Shown: positions 10,026-29,384 of the stretch, in pieces
How the letters are laid out: every line of letters starts with the position of its first letter
Numbering within the stretch: position 1 is the stretch's first letter
Assembly (NCBI GenBank): GCA_037349105.1
Contig: JAYJMM010000104.1
Coordinates: 220,001-284,000 of the forward strand
Length of the DNA: 64,000 nucleotides
Direction of reading: 5' to 3'
Source of the DNA: Limnomonas spitsbergensis
Lineage: Eukaryota; Chlorophyta; Chlorophyceae; Chlamydomonadales
The notes under the pieces: model-generated
The model's input: only the letters and a program-made list of their open reading frames with translations
The model's database searches: none
Told to the model about the DNA's origin: nothing
Position numbers and translations under genes: made by a program

Positions 10026-10661
10026 TGTCACAGTATATTACCGTATACGTGACAGAACCGTTTAGACCGCAGTTAGCGGCCTCGGGGACTCCGCAGCTTC
10101 TCTGCGGAGTCTACGGATTTGAACTGAGACCTAGAAACCCGCTTACGCCGGTTGATTTGACAGATTGTACCGTATTCTGAATTGGGCCTGCCGGGTCCCT
10201 GTATCCCGGCAGTTGCCTAGGCTAACTACTTCGTCCCTTTCTAAAGGACAGGCCTCTTATGTAACAAGCTCCGGCCGGCATCCAATGCATGAGGCCTGAG
10301 GTGTTCATAACGTCAGTACCTATATCAAGTCAAGACTAGCTCCGCCTCAGCTGAACTACCTGGAGACAAGTACCTCAGTAGTGAACCGAGACCCTGCCGA
10401 AGAAGAAGTACGCAGTCAACCTCCCGGCTACCTCACCGCGTGTTGCGCGGTAAGTGCCCTTAACATAGCCCAGCTGGATCGCGCCCAGACGGCCAGAAGG
10501 GCTACGCTACCATACGTCTATTGCTATACATACAAATATCCAGCTCTACTGCTTAACTCGCTGAGCACTCGCAGCCAGTGAAGAGTCACTGAGCCTGCCC
10601 GTAGGCGTCCGTCACTGCCGTGAGGAAAGAAGTCCGCCACGGACCTGAAGCGCACATCGCG
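10026..10661 (+). repeat. Repeat A2: internal copy of the left terminus
   Basis: Appears identical to 1602-2237 over 636 bp. Unlike A1 it is not followed by the PBS-like sequence. The match instead runs into the palindrome centre: the arms CACATCGCGAT (10653-10663) and ATCGCGATGTG (10671-10681) flank GTCCGGA. Confidence 0.95.
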
Positions 10662-10670
10662 ATGTCCGGA

Positions 10671-12258
10671 ATCGCGATGTGCGCTTCAGGTCCGTGGCGG
10701 ACTTCTTTCCTCACAGCAGTGACGGACGCCTACGGGCAGGCTCAGTGACTACACACTGGCTGCGAGTGCTCAGCGAGTTAAGCAGCGAAGCTAGCTATTT
10801 GGTTGTATGGCAATTGACTATAGGGGCATAGGCCTTCTGGCCGCCTGGGCGCGATCCAGCTGGGCTATGTTAAGGGCACTTACCGCGCGACTCGCGGTGA
10901 GAGTGACGGGACGGGGTCTGCGTACTTCTTGTTCGGCAGGGTCTCGTGTCTCTTGCTAGGTACTTGTCTCCAGCTAGATCAGCAGGTGCTGAGCTAGACT
11001 TGACTCGGGTATAGGTACTGACTTATATGAAAGCTGCTGGTCTCGAAGACGGCCGGTGCTTGTTACAAATAGAGGTCTGTCCTTTAGAAAGGGACGAAGT
11101 AACTAGCCAAGGCCATTGCCTGGATACAGGGACTCGGCAGGCCCAATACAGAGTACGGTAGAACCTGTCAAACTTGTCCTGCGTAAGCGGGTTTCTAGGT
11201 CTCAGCTTCAAATCCGAAGACTCCGCAGAGAAGCTGCGGAGTCACCGATGACGCTAACTGCGGTCTAAACGGTTCTGTCACGTATACTGTAATATACTGT
11301 GACAGCTGTCGCACCATAAAGCAGTAACTGCAATACTATGGTAAATACCGTAAACTCCGGTCAGGACACCTTAGAGAGGTGTCCTCTACTCACAAACACG
11401 GTACATCACCGTACACTCATGCTCCTTGTACTTTAGACAAGAGTGTGTCAACACGATAACTGTAACTGGAAGTTCCTAACTGGATGTCTCTGCATAGAAG
11501 TCTCCGTCTCGTGGGTACCGCCCCTACTACTTTACTCGCCCCCCGCTCCCCAGCGTTAAGCCCTCCAGGCGTGCGCGGGGAGCCGGAAAAGGGGTGGTAC
11601 TGAAATAAACTTCTGAAAAAATATGTACGTAGAAGCTCAAATCATCATCTGCAAATATGCCTGGTTCCTTCCTTCTACAAATTTGCCTGATTCAGGCCTT
11701 TTCAAATCTGCCTGGTTCAGGCTGCTACAAATCTGCCTGGTTCAGGCCTTCTGCAAATCTGGAAATAAAAATTAACCGAGTTTCAGCTGAAGCGCAATGC
11801 GCAGAACCCTACATACTCAAGCTGTTCAGCCCACTACTGGCTAGCAAACAGAGAAATTTCAAAGTTATCAGGTCAAGCTAAGAACAACCGCTGCTCTCGC
11901 CCCACTGCGCCATAGCCGCCTGGTCTTTAATGGCCACAGGATTTGTGCGCCGTAGCAGCGTGATCCGCCTCCGACCGTGCTATCATTGCCCGAGTTGACT
12001 AATTCTCCTCGCTCATCATCCTTATAACATATGTACTACCGTAGCCCTGCTGCTATGGTGTATGAGAAACAAATTTTCATTAAGCTGTCGTAACTCTACT
12101 CCTGCGTCTTCCGCCTTTGCCCGCTGGCTGCTGGCCCACTGCCTACCGGGTACTAGGACAAGCCGCGCTGCATCTGCATTTCTGCTCTGTAGGTGCCTTC
12201 CTGCTCCTTGCCAGTTACGGCGTGGGTGACGTCACGTGCTCAGCGGCCTTGCCGCTCC
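10671..12258 (-). repeat. Right arm of the internal palindrome (diverged inverted B1-A2)
   Basis: Reverse-complement relative of 8570-10663, with many substitutions and indels, ending just past the pol stop codon. Read on the minus strand it gives pol 3' UTR, a B1-like sequence, the same ACA-GC-TGT junction (around 11302-11312) and an A-like block. The 10-bp-arm hairpin of the terminal repeat is preserved intact here (11219-11243), as are the fold-back segment (around 11080-11102) and hairpin motifs related to GCCTGAACCAGGC (11657-11760). It serves pol as a 3' region just as the left arm serves gag. Confidence 0.9.
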
Positions 12259-12263
12259 GGGCT

Positions 12264-20677
<8,414 letters not shown>

Positions 20678-20894
20678 TCCTCCTATCCTCCTCATATCCT
20701 CCTCCTCTCCTCCTCCTCTCCTCCTCCTCTCCTCATATCCTCCTCCTCTCCTCCTCCTCTCCTCCTATCCTCCTCTTATCCTCCTCCTCTCCTCCTCCTC
20801 TCCTCCTCCTATCCTCCCCCTATCCTCCTCCTATCCTCCTCCTCTCTTCCTCCTCTCCTCCTCCTCTCCTCCTCCTCTCCTCCTCCTCTCCTCC
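20678..20894. repeat. Homopyrimidine (TCC)nTC tract, right flank
   Basis: Continuation of the tract at 1-1601, with mainly 11-bp units, TCCTAT variants and occasional A. It begins TCCTCCT, as the left flank ends. Confidence 0.95.
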
Positions 20895-21933
20895 TGGTCT
20901 CTGGAGAAGATCAAGGCGCAGATGCTGGCAGGTACAGCTGTGTGCATGTGGCTGCGTGCATGGGGCTTTGTGCATGGGGCTGTGAAGTAAAATGGCTGCT
21001 GCGCGGTAAAAGCGCTGTGCGGACACATGCCTTTTTTGCTGCGAGGACGATTTGCTAAAATATTGAAATCAGGGGTGCGTGAACCCTATTCGGTTCTATG
21101 GTAGTTTTATTTTGCTTTCTCTTCTATGTTTCCTTTTGACTTCGGTGAAGGCTAGACTCTGGTAGGGTTGGGAATCTTCAGACGGCCTTTCCTTTCGGGG
21201 AGGGGATTATCCTTTGCCTATGTCCTCCTCTCTCTTTCCTCCCTCATGCCTTGAGTTTATTTCGTCAACCAGGCATTTCGATGAGAGAAAAGTGTGCATT
21301 TGACTTGAGCGTCAGTGTGCCAGTTTGAAGTTGGCTTAAGTTGACTTTATAAAGTTGAAACGAATATTGATTGTAAAATAATAATTTTGGGGGCAAAGAC
21401 AAACCAGTAATTGCTTTTTTCAGTGGACCTGGAGCAAAAACAAACCATTGGTTTAAAAAATCAGATTCCAATTAAGAAAACGAACCAAAAAAGAACCGCG
21501 TTATTAGGTAATTAGCAGGCTTTCAGACGAAAAACGAACTCCGAATTAAACGGATTCCGACTGATACGACGGAAGGGAAGAGGAAAATGGAAAGAAGGAG
21601 AAGAGCACAAAGGAGAAACATATACCCTCCCCTCCTCCAAAGGGAGAAGGCAGCCCGAAGTATCCCCGCCCTTCTCAAGTCTTCCACAAGAAAGCAAGAG
21701 AGAAGCAAAAAAGGGGGTAAAAACTTTTCCCCAAGAAGGCAAAGACAAGCAATAAACTACGCCTCATCAATGCCTACCACGTCCTCAACAAAAGTCAGAG
21801 CCTCCCACACATGCCTGCCCCGGTACAACTGTTGAAAAAAGTCCGTGGCGCCCTTCTAGTAGGGGGCCTGTCCAACCTCTCTCCCTGGTAAGCCTCTCCT
21901 TCACGCTAGGGCAATGGAAGCAGACACGCAGCT
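20895..21933. other. Intergenic spacer without a supported gene
   Basis: Mixed sequence, A/T-rich from about 21060 to 21560, with purine-rich stretches around 21570-21720. Open frames are short and show no family resemblance. Nothing else is supported. Confidence 0.6.
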
Positions 21934-22424
21934 CCATCTCCACATGCTCGCCATCTCCACATGCTCGCCATCTCCACATGCTCGCCATCTCCACATGCTC
22001 GCCATCTCCACATGCTCGCCATCTCCACATGCTCGCCATCTCCACATGCTCGCCATCTCCACATGCTCGCCATCTCCACATGCTCGCCATCTCCACATGC
22101 TCGCCATCTCCACATGCTCGCCATCTCCACATGCTCGCCATCTCCACATGCTCGCCATCTCCACATGCTCGCCATCTCCACATGCTCGCCATCTCCACAT
22201 GCTCGCCATCTCCACATGCTCGCCATCTCCCCTTCCCCAACACCGCTGGCAGCAGCGTATCTCACGTTAGTTATTGACCGCTTCGCCGTCCTCTCCTGTC
22301 AGGCGCGCTACCCTCCATCTCCACATGCTCGCCATCTCCCCTTCCCCAACACCGCTGGCAGCAGCGTATCTCACGTTAGTTATTGACCGCTTCGCCGTCC
22401 TCTCCTGTCAGGCGCGCTACCCGC
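21934..22424. repeat. 17-bp minisatellite followed by a 109-bp tandem duplication
   Basis: About 17 near-perfect copies of CATCTCCACATGCTCGC run from 21934 to 22223. The last unit plus about 90 bp of flank is then duplicated (22207-22315 and 22316-22424). The 17-bp period leaves all frames open, which explains the overlapping repetitive open frames on both strands. These are not taken as genes. Confidence 0.95.
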
Positions 22425-23473
22425 ACCGAGCCGCTGACGCAAGGTCGTGCACACACAAGCGCACGCCCTATTGCTCGTGCAGCTCCTAGCTTGCGCCAAC
22501 ACGGCGCCCGCAGTAGACTGGGACCAAGTGCGGTAGGCGGCCGCAGACCTGTGCTCGGTGTGGGGTCACTGGGTTCTCCTTGGCCAGTCGCCTGAAGCTG
22601 CACCTGCTTTTAGGCTGCGTCCACTAGGTGTAGCACCTCTGGGACGGAGCGGCTGCATGTCAGGGCCCACAAGTGTAATGCCTTTGCGTGTTTGTTTGCA
22701 TGTCCAAGCTGTTCACAATCAACAGTCAAAGTTCATGTCAACAACCGCAACCTCCTACTGCCCCCATCGACAGCTGGCGTGCAAGATGTTTTTACCAGGA
22801 TTTCACGAGGGGGGGCAAAAACACCCCATCCTCGATAAGTATGGAGCTTGACGAGAGCTTTCCATATCTGGTCTTATAATGCATTTTGGCCCAACGGTGA
22901 CTGAGATACAGAGAGCCAGACAACGAGGATTTCGTAGATTTCACAAAAGCTTATTTTGCAAATAATATCTCAGCCCCGAGAAAACTGCATGATATGAAGA
23001 TCTCACTGCCTAGGGTAAGGCCAGGGCTTTCCAACGACTGCCTATGCATGGTCAATGGTCAACGTTAAGTACCCGGTCAACGCATGCCAAACAAGGAGGG
23101 GGGTGGGGGGTCCAAGTTCCTAAAAAAACGTTTCGTTTTTTTCTTGAGGCCATGATACCCTACCAAAAGTCGTTACGTGCATCTCCCATGTCAAACGGAT
23201 GAGTTTTGGAGAATTAGGGGGGATGGGGATTGGGGTCCCTAATTTTGTATCTACCCCCCGTCGGGATTTCAACCCATTGATACGACATTTTCATGTTGAA
23301 CATTACAAGCATATAGCACACAACACCAGAAATCCCTTAAATACAAAACATGTTTTGAGAATTCAATCCTAAACCAGAAGAGAATTCACGGGAGTACCAG
23401 AATCTCACAAGCCTGCCACGCTATTCATATATAATGCTGGTATAAGGTACTACGATAATATGCACACAAACTC
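22425..23473. other. Intergenic spacer with a dispersed G-run repeat
   Basis: No supported gene. The segment 22795-22890 (a G-run, then GCAAAAACACCCC, later GCATTTTGGCCCA) is related to 58750-58860, so it belongs to a dispersed repeat family. Further G-runs occur at 23097-23110 and about 23216-23240. Confidence 0.55.
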
Positions 23474-26400
23474 TCATCGCTCTTCCACCATGATACCAAC
23501 ACCCAGAGGCCTTACACCTGTTTCAAGCTCCGTCTGAGACCTCCACTGCGTCTCCTCACTCCGATCCGCTACGTTCAACCCGGGGTGGTCGAAGTCTGAC
23601 TGTGCTCCTATGTAGCGGCTGTTTACCAGCGCTACTCCATGCACCTTGAACCTGTGGCCCCCGCTATTGCTCTTCTCTAAAATACGGATGGACAATGCAC
23701 AGCTGCTAGCGTCCGCCATCACTGTCACGTTCAGGACATGTGGGATGATCATGGATAACCTGGCCTCCCCGCTGCTTCCATCCACGACCTCAGGGCCACA
23801 CTCACAACCTGCACCGCATGCAGGTACTGAGGTACATGGGAGAGATCTATAGATTTCCAGGAACAGCGTCACTAGGAGTGGAGTGGCGTCACAACAAGTG
23901 GAGTGGCGTCAAAACAAGTGGAGAGGCGTCAACTGCGCTTTCCAGGAATGGTGTCACAACAAGCATTTTGGACAGGTTAAAATCATGAAGCCTCGTCTGT
24001 TCCCAAGAAACCAACCATCAGGTGTCAGCTCGAAATTATACCAGCAAAGGAAGCCATTGGTCACGCAGAAGGACGAGGCTTACCGTCCTTGCCCTCAACC
24101 TCAGCAGCCCTATCCAGTTCCAGTTCAAGAACCCACCCATCAGGTTTCATCTCCTAGCTTAGCCTGCAATTAAGTCCATCCCTCGGTCGCCAGCTCACCG
24201 TCCTTGCACTCAACCTCAGCAAGCCCCATGTTGTTCCAGCTCAAGAGGTACACAAACTCGAGCGTGACCAGAGGAAGTGGCCCTGATTTGACCAGCTGCA
24301 CAGCAGGACATGAGTCAATCAGGGCCAGTGATTTCGTAAATGATGACACTCTACCAGACCATACAATTCGAGTCGATCAGGGTTAAGATGGAGGGCGCTA
24401 GATGGAGGGCGCTAGATGGAGGACGCTAGATGGAGGACGCTAGATGGAGGGCGCTAGATGGAGGACGCTAGATGGAGGGCGCTAGATGGAGGGCGCTAGA
24501 TGGAGGGCACTAGATGGAGGGCGCTGGATAGAGGGCGCTGGATGGAGGGCGCTGGATGGAGGGCGCTGGATGGAGGGCGCTGGATGGAGGTCGTTAGATG
24601 GAGGACGTTAGATGGAGGGCGCTAGATGGAGGGCGCTAGATGGAGGGCGCTAGATGGAGGGCGTTAGATGGAGGGCGCTAGATGGAGGGCACTAGATGGA
24701 GGGCGTTCGATGGAGGGCGTTAGATGGAGGGCGCTAGATGGAGGGCGCTAGATGGAGGGCGTTAGATGGAAGGCGCTAGATGGAGGACGCTAGATGGAAG
24801 GCGTTAGATGGAGGGCGTTAGATGGAAGGCGCTAGATGGAGGACGCTAGATGGAGGGCGCCAGATGGAGGACGCTAGATGGAGGGCGCTAGATGGAGGGC
24901 GCTGGATGGAGGGCGCTAGATGGAAGGCGCTGGATGGAGGGTGCTGGCCAGCGCTCTCCGCCTTCCACCGTTGTCAAATCCCACCTTCAGCTAAACAGTG
25001 GGGGGGGGGGGACGCCTTTCACAGTCTAAACTTGTTTAAGGCCATGAACATTCAATGTCACAAGGAACACATTGGCATGTCATGTTCTTTTCCATTCAGC
25101 TGCACACGGAAGGCATGGTCATGGCCAATACTAGGCAGCTGCACGAATATAAAGTTGTTGAGTCCATCACCGCCATTTCCACCCGCAGGGGCTCACCCAC
25201 CTGCTCAGGGTTGATGACGCCACGAGGGTCCAGGCGCAGCCGCAGCGTAGCGCCGCTGCTGTTGGACACCATGCCCCACTTTCCGCGCTGCCTCGTCGCA
25301 TCATTGATGTACTCAAAGCCCTGACGAGCAAACAGTAACAGACACACAATACAATGTCGACACAAAAAGCAGGGGACTCAAGTCAGCAGCGGGCGTCCTG
25401 ATGAAGCATAGCCAGTGTGGCATGCCCTGCCTGCCAGTGTTTATTTTTAGGGCCTGCTGCTTGAGCCACCAGCTGTAAGCCAGTTAGGGTCTGGTCCGCA
25501 TCGGACTAGTCATGAGTCATGACCGCCCAGCTGGTCTGACAAAGGGAGTCTGGTACTCTCTGAAATAACAGTGGCCAGGTGCCCCCTGATGACCTGCTAC
25601 TTGGAACCCAGATAAACTACAGTGGTGCTGCCCACCGGCCCTCTCACCTGCTGCTCCAAAACGATACCCAGGAGGTTGTCCCCAAAGAAGCAAGAGGGGC
25701 TGGCAGGCTCGTAGTTTCCTGGAAGCATCGGCGGAGGCAGCGCTGGTAGTGCCCGCAGCCTGCCTCTTGAAGTGGCTGACAAGTGCAAGCCAGACAGGAG
25801 GGGCGAGACATGAAGCAGCAGGAAGTGGAGAACGAGCTCCGCCATGGCTCTGTGAAGGGAGGCCACGGGTTCGTTTAGTCACCATCGTGTCGTTGGGCAC
25901 TCGATGCCAGATGCAGCCATCTCCAATTCATTATAAGAGTATCCATGTAAATTGTTTTACGGGCCTGGATGCCCTCCATTTATGAGAATACCTGCGATAT
26001 TCCAGCCGGCATGTTCTTCTACACCTCCAAATACAGGGGTTATAATCACCATTGACGTGTGGCACTTTGCACTGTCAGCAACTCAGGAGTACTTCAAACA
26101 CTTCAGAGCCACAGACTGCAGACACAAGAGTGCAACATGCGTACAAGGTTGAGCAGGAACATTCGGTCCGGTCAGCTTCCCTGCTTTTCTCTGTTATAAC
26201 TGCCCTGCCCGGGACCCACTTGTGCCCTGTCGGACCAAAGAGATGCACCCCATCTGGTGCAAACAGCGCGTCCTGCTGCAGTCCTTCCCTGTCGGCACCG
26301 AGGAGGTTGTCCACCTTGAAGCCGGGCATGCCTGCGACACAGACACAGTAATGATCTAGCCAGTGAGGTGGTTTCAAAGCGTGCATCTTCAAGTATTTCA

Positions 26401-29384
26401 AATTGATTCAACCAGAGTTTTTAAAAGGAGGTTGTCCACCTGGCATGCCTGGGACACAGACACAGAAATAAATGAAATGTCATCAAATAATTACCTCAAA
26501 AGCATTCTAAAATTATCCCAACGGAGGTCTCGAAAGAAGGTTGTCCACCTCGAAACCAGGCATGCCTGCGTCCTCTGCCCCGGGACCCAGATGTAGCAAT
26601 AAAACAATGTAATCAAAACGAATCTCACAAAACATGTGCAGTCCAAAGCATTTCAAATAATCCAAATGGAGATTTTAAAAGATGTGTGTGTAGGTGCATG
26701 CTGTGCATGCCCAGCCGGTGCTCGCCTGTCCTGGCCAGATGGTATGCCGCAGCCCGGAGGGAGAGGCAGGGCACTTGGTAGTAGAGGCAGAATTCCAAGA
26801 AGCCCGACTCGGCACTCAGCCAGTACGTGCCTGCGCAGAATACAAACATGGACATGGGAAAGAAGGTCGACAAATGACAAGGGAGTGGGGGGAGATCGAA
26901 CCATAGAAGCTTGTAAGTGACGGCAACCGTGCAAAAGTGGCTTTGTCTCACAGCTGCACAGTTTCCTTCCAGCTGCTTTGTCTCACAGCTGCACGGTTTC
27001 CTTCCAGCTGCTTTGTCTCACAGCTGCACGGTTTCCTTCCAGCTGCTTTGTCTCACAGCTGCACGGTTTCCTTCCAGCTGCTTTGTCTCACAGCTGCACG
27101 GTTTCCTTCCAGCTGCTTTGTCTCACAGCTGCACGGTTTCCTTCCAGCTGCTTTGTCTCACAGCTGCACGGTTTCCTTCCAGCTGCTTTGTCTCACAGCT
27201 GCACGGTTTCCTTCCAGCTGCTTTGTCTCACAGCTGCACGGTTTCCTTCCAGCTGCTTTGTCTCACAGCTGCACGGTTTCCTTCCAGCTGCTTTGTCTCA
27301 CAGCTGCACGGTTTCCTTCCAGCTGCTTTGTCTCACAGCTGCACGGTTTCCTTCCAGCTGCTTTGTCTCACAGCTGCACGGTTTCCTTCCAGCTGCTTTG
27401 TCTCACAGCTGCACGGTTTCCTTCCAGCTGCTTTGTCTCACAGCTGCACGGTTTCCTTCCGAATTTCTTTCGGATCAAAGTTAATGTGGGCGCCCGCCCA
27501 CCTGGCTCTCCAAGTCTCCATTAAGCATGACACTTGATATAATGTTTGAATGACGAGCAGCATGTCCCTCAGCTGCCCTATTTCCTTCTCTCTGACGCCC
27601 TTAAGATAGAGGGCAGCTAACATTCTGGATTTCTTCTAGATCAAAGTCCATGTGGGTCTCCGCCCACCTGGCTCCCCATTAAGTATGACACTTGAAAGAA
27701 TGATTACAAATTACGAGCAGCATGCACACGCCAATATTTATTGTTTGTCAAGAGTAGAACAGAGGATGGCTTCCTGCCCTCCACACACCTGCTTCTCCAT
27801 CAGGCATGTGGTTGCTCCACCTGAAGGAATTGACCACGACCACCGCAGGAGCATGAAGCAGGTTGTGCAGTCGGCGCAGCAAGATCTCAAACCCAGCCCT
27901 GCGGATTGGCAGAGGGATTGAAATCATGTAGCTGGCGCAGCGTCCAAGATGGGCTGTTGAGGATGCAACAGCCGTGCTTAAACGCGGCACCTCAGTTCAC
28001 AAGCATGCTGATTAACAACTCGGATCCTCAGTTCTGGAACACATCCTGGAATCATATACCGGTATACAAGGTACTGAAGGCACAGATGTGATGGCTGATG
28101 AGTTACAGGAGGTTGCCCTGCCTTGCCTGTTGACTATTTATTGAAACAACCCTAACATATTATTCACACCATGCATCCAGGTGCTGAATTGATGAGTCCC
28201 AGGAACAGGCCCTTTCTTGCCTTCTATCCATGGCAACGTTTGGAGAGTCATTGATACTGTACTCCACAAACACCAGGTCCAAGTCCGGGACGATGTGGTC
28301 CTGTTCCAAAACAACAGCAGAATAATGAAGACTGACGCGCATCTCATGCACAGAGCGATCCAATTCACCGAGATCATGCAAAAGACATTCGATTAAACAT
28401 CCTAAGGTCGGGCAACAAATATCTGAAGGTCGAGCATGAACATCCATCCAAGGCAAGGCAAAAATAATTGAGGGCCATGCAAAAACGTTTCCAATAAAAT
28501 TCAAGAGGAACAGCCTGACACCCGTACGTGAAGGCAGAGCGCCATGTAGCTGCTGGTGGTGCCGCCCTTGGCTGCATTGTACATGCTGATGTTGGAACCG
28601 AGGAAGGAGGAGGTGAGCATTGAAGTCAGCCTGCACGCATAAAAATTCCCAATGCCAGGCTTAGTATCCGCTCAAGATTCTGGTTCTAGATCTATATGCA
28701 GCAAAACCGCTAATACCGGTAGTGCATTTTTTTTCAAAGCCAGCAGAAACCGGTGCGCATAGGTGGAAAAGCATGTGCCATACTGAGAGAGACTGTCACA
28801 CCTTCACTTGTGTGTGTTAAGGGACTATGAGATCAGCAGCTGACGGCAATATCTGTCAAGATAGTGCCAATCGCCATTTTAAAGGAACGTTTACCTGTTT
28901 GGCCAGGCCTGCCAAGGTTTGTCGTCTTCAGTGCCTCCTCCCTCAGTGCAGCTGCCCCCCACAAACCCGAGCTTCACGTGCACTCCTGCACAAGGAGAAT
29001 GATGGTGGACCAGATGAACAAGATGCTGATAATCCCCATTCTCGTCCTGCGTGTGCTGCCCCGATACCATGCGTGTGCTCACCATGCCCTATGATAACTT
29101 GGGGATTACCAGTGATGTGCTACAAAAGCCATGCAGTGACGGATGCAGCCATGCAGAGCACCTGAAGTCGGCGGGATCGCACCTGAGCGCATGCTTTTCA
29201 GCACAGGCCTTATCCGCTCATGTGAGCCGGCATAAACTATCCCAGCATCCCGGTCCTCCTTGGATAGTAGGTAGCTGAGCTCATCTGGAGGATTCCATCG
29301 GCCCCGTATTTCCTCCCGTTTCAATCCCACCGCGCCTATAATGCACGTTATTGCAATCGCGGCGAGCCTAATACAACGTGACAT
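23474..29384 (-). CDS. SGNH/GDSL-type hydrolase, about ten exons
   Basis: Exons assembled by eye: 29384-29162, 28985-28895, 28630-28528, 28300-28221, 27898-27789, 26830-26726, 26331-26220, 25849-25648, 25320-about 25201, and a last exon from about 23820 to the stop at 23474. Phases agree at the first eight junctions; the ninth is uncertain. An N-terminal hydrophobic segment looks like a signal peptide. Block I is GFVGGSCTEGGG (Ser at about 28952 the likely nucleophile). Then come TTSSYMALCLH, VFVEYSIND (block III Asn), and PDGVHLFGPTGHK (block V Asp and His). A C-terminal beta-rich part ends SGGHRFKVHGVAL. These are features of secreted algal SGNH-hydrolase-like proteins, probably esterases acting on glycans or cell-surface polymers; the substrate is unknown. 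Introns 4 and 6 appear to use GC donors. Large tandem arrays sit in introns 5 and 9. Confidence 0.8.
24387..24947. repeat. 14-bp minisatellite in the last intron of the SGNH gene
   Basis: About 40 imperfect copies of GATGGAGGGCGCTA, with variants in GGC/GAC/AGG and CTA/TTA/CTG. It lies between exon 9 and the final exon of the minus-strand SGNH gene. Confidence 0.95.
26290..26600 (-). repeat. Partial copies of an SGNH exon-intron boundary
   Basis: The 5' edge of exon 7 (acceptor plus the codons for GMPGFKVDNL) is repeated twice more in the upstream intron, around 26425-26470 and 26525-26590, at spacings of roughly 110-125 bp. All three keep an AGGTTGTCCACC...GGCATGCCTG core on the plus strand. 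Only the copy at 26331 joins in frame to a full exon. The others look like decayed tandem duplicates. Confidence 0.7.
26940..27460. repeat. 35-bp minisatellite in an SGNH intron
   Basis: About fifteen nearly perfect 35-bp units containing CTCACAGCTGCACGGTTTCC and TTCCAGCTGCTTTG. It lies between exons 5 and 6 of the minus-strand gene. Because 35 is not a multiple of three, the array reads open in all three plus frames; these are not regarded as proteins. Confidence 0.97.
27467..27726. repeat. Diverged tandem duplication next to the 35-bp array
   Basis: The segment 27467-27563 is repeated with substitutions at 27633-27726. Shared landmarks are GATCAAAGT, CGCCCACCTGGCTC, CATTAAG.ATGACACTTGA and ACGAGCAGCATG. 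Both copies are intronic in the SGNH gene. Confidence 0.75.

Larger units (their letters stand above)
8570..10663 (+). repeat. Left arm of the internal palindrome (gag 3' region, B1, A2)
   Basis: Read in reverse complement this arm matches 10671-12258. Shared blocks include the sequence around 8575-8720, 8885-9090, 9700-10023 (ending in B1) and all of A2. The arm is about 500 bp longer than the other, mainly because 9166-9695 has no counterpart; that stretch contains a TTTCTGATG-type tandem repeat (9165-9260). Three copies of the hairpin motif GCCTGAACCAGGC occur at 9101-9115, 9612-9626 and 9640-9654, with a variant at 9589-9603. No polypurine tract precedes A2. Confidence 0.9.

Noticed and set aside
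21934..22223. Array resembling a CRISPR
   Set aside because: Contiguous 17-bp units with no spacers, in a eukaryotic context; a minisatellite.
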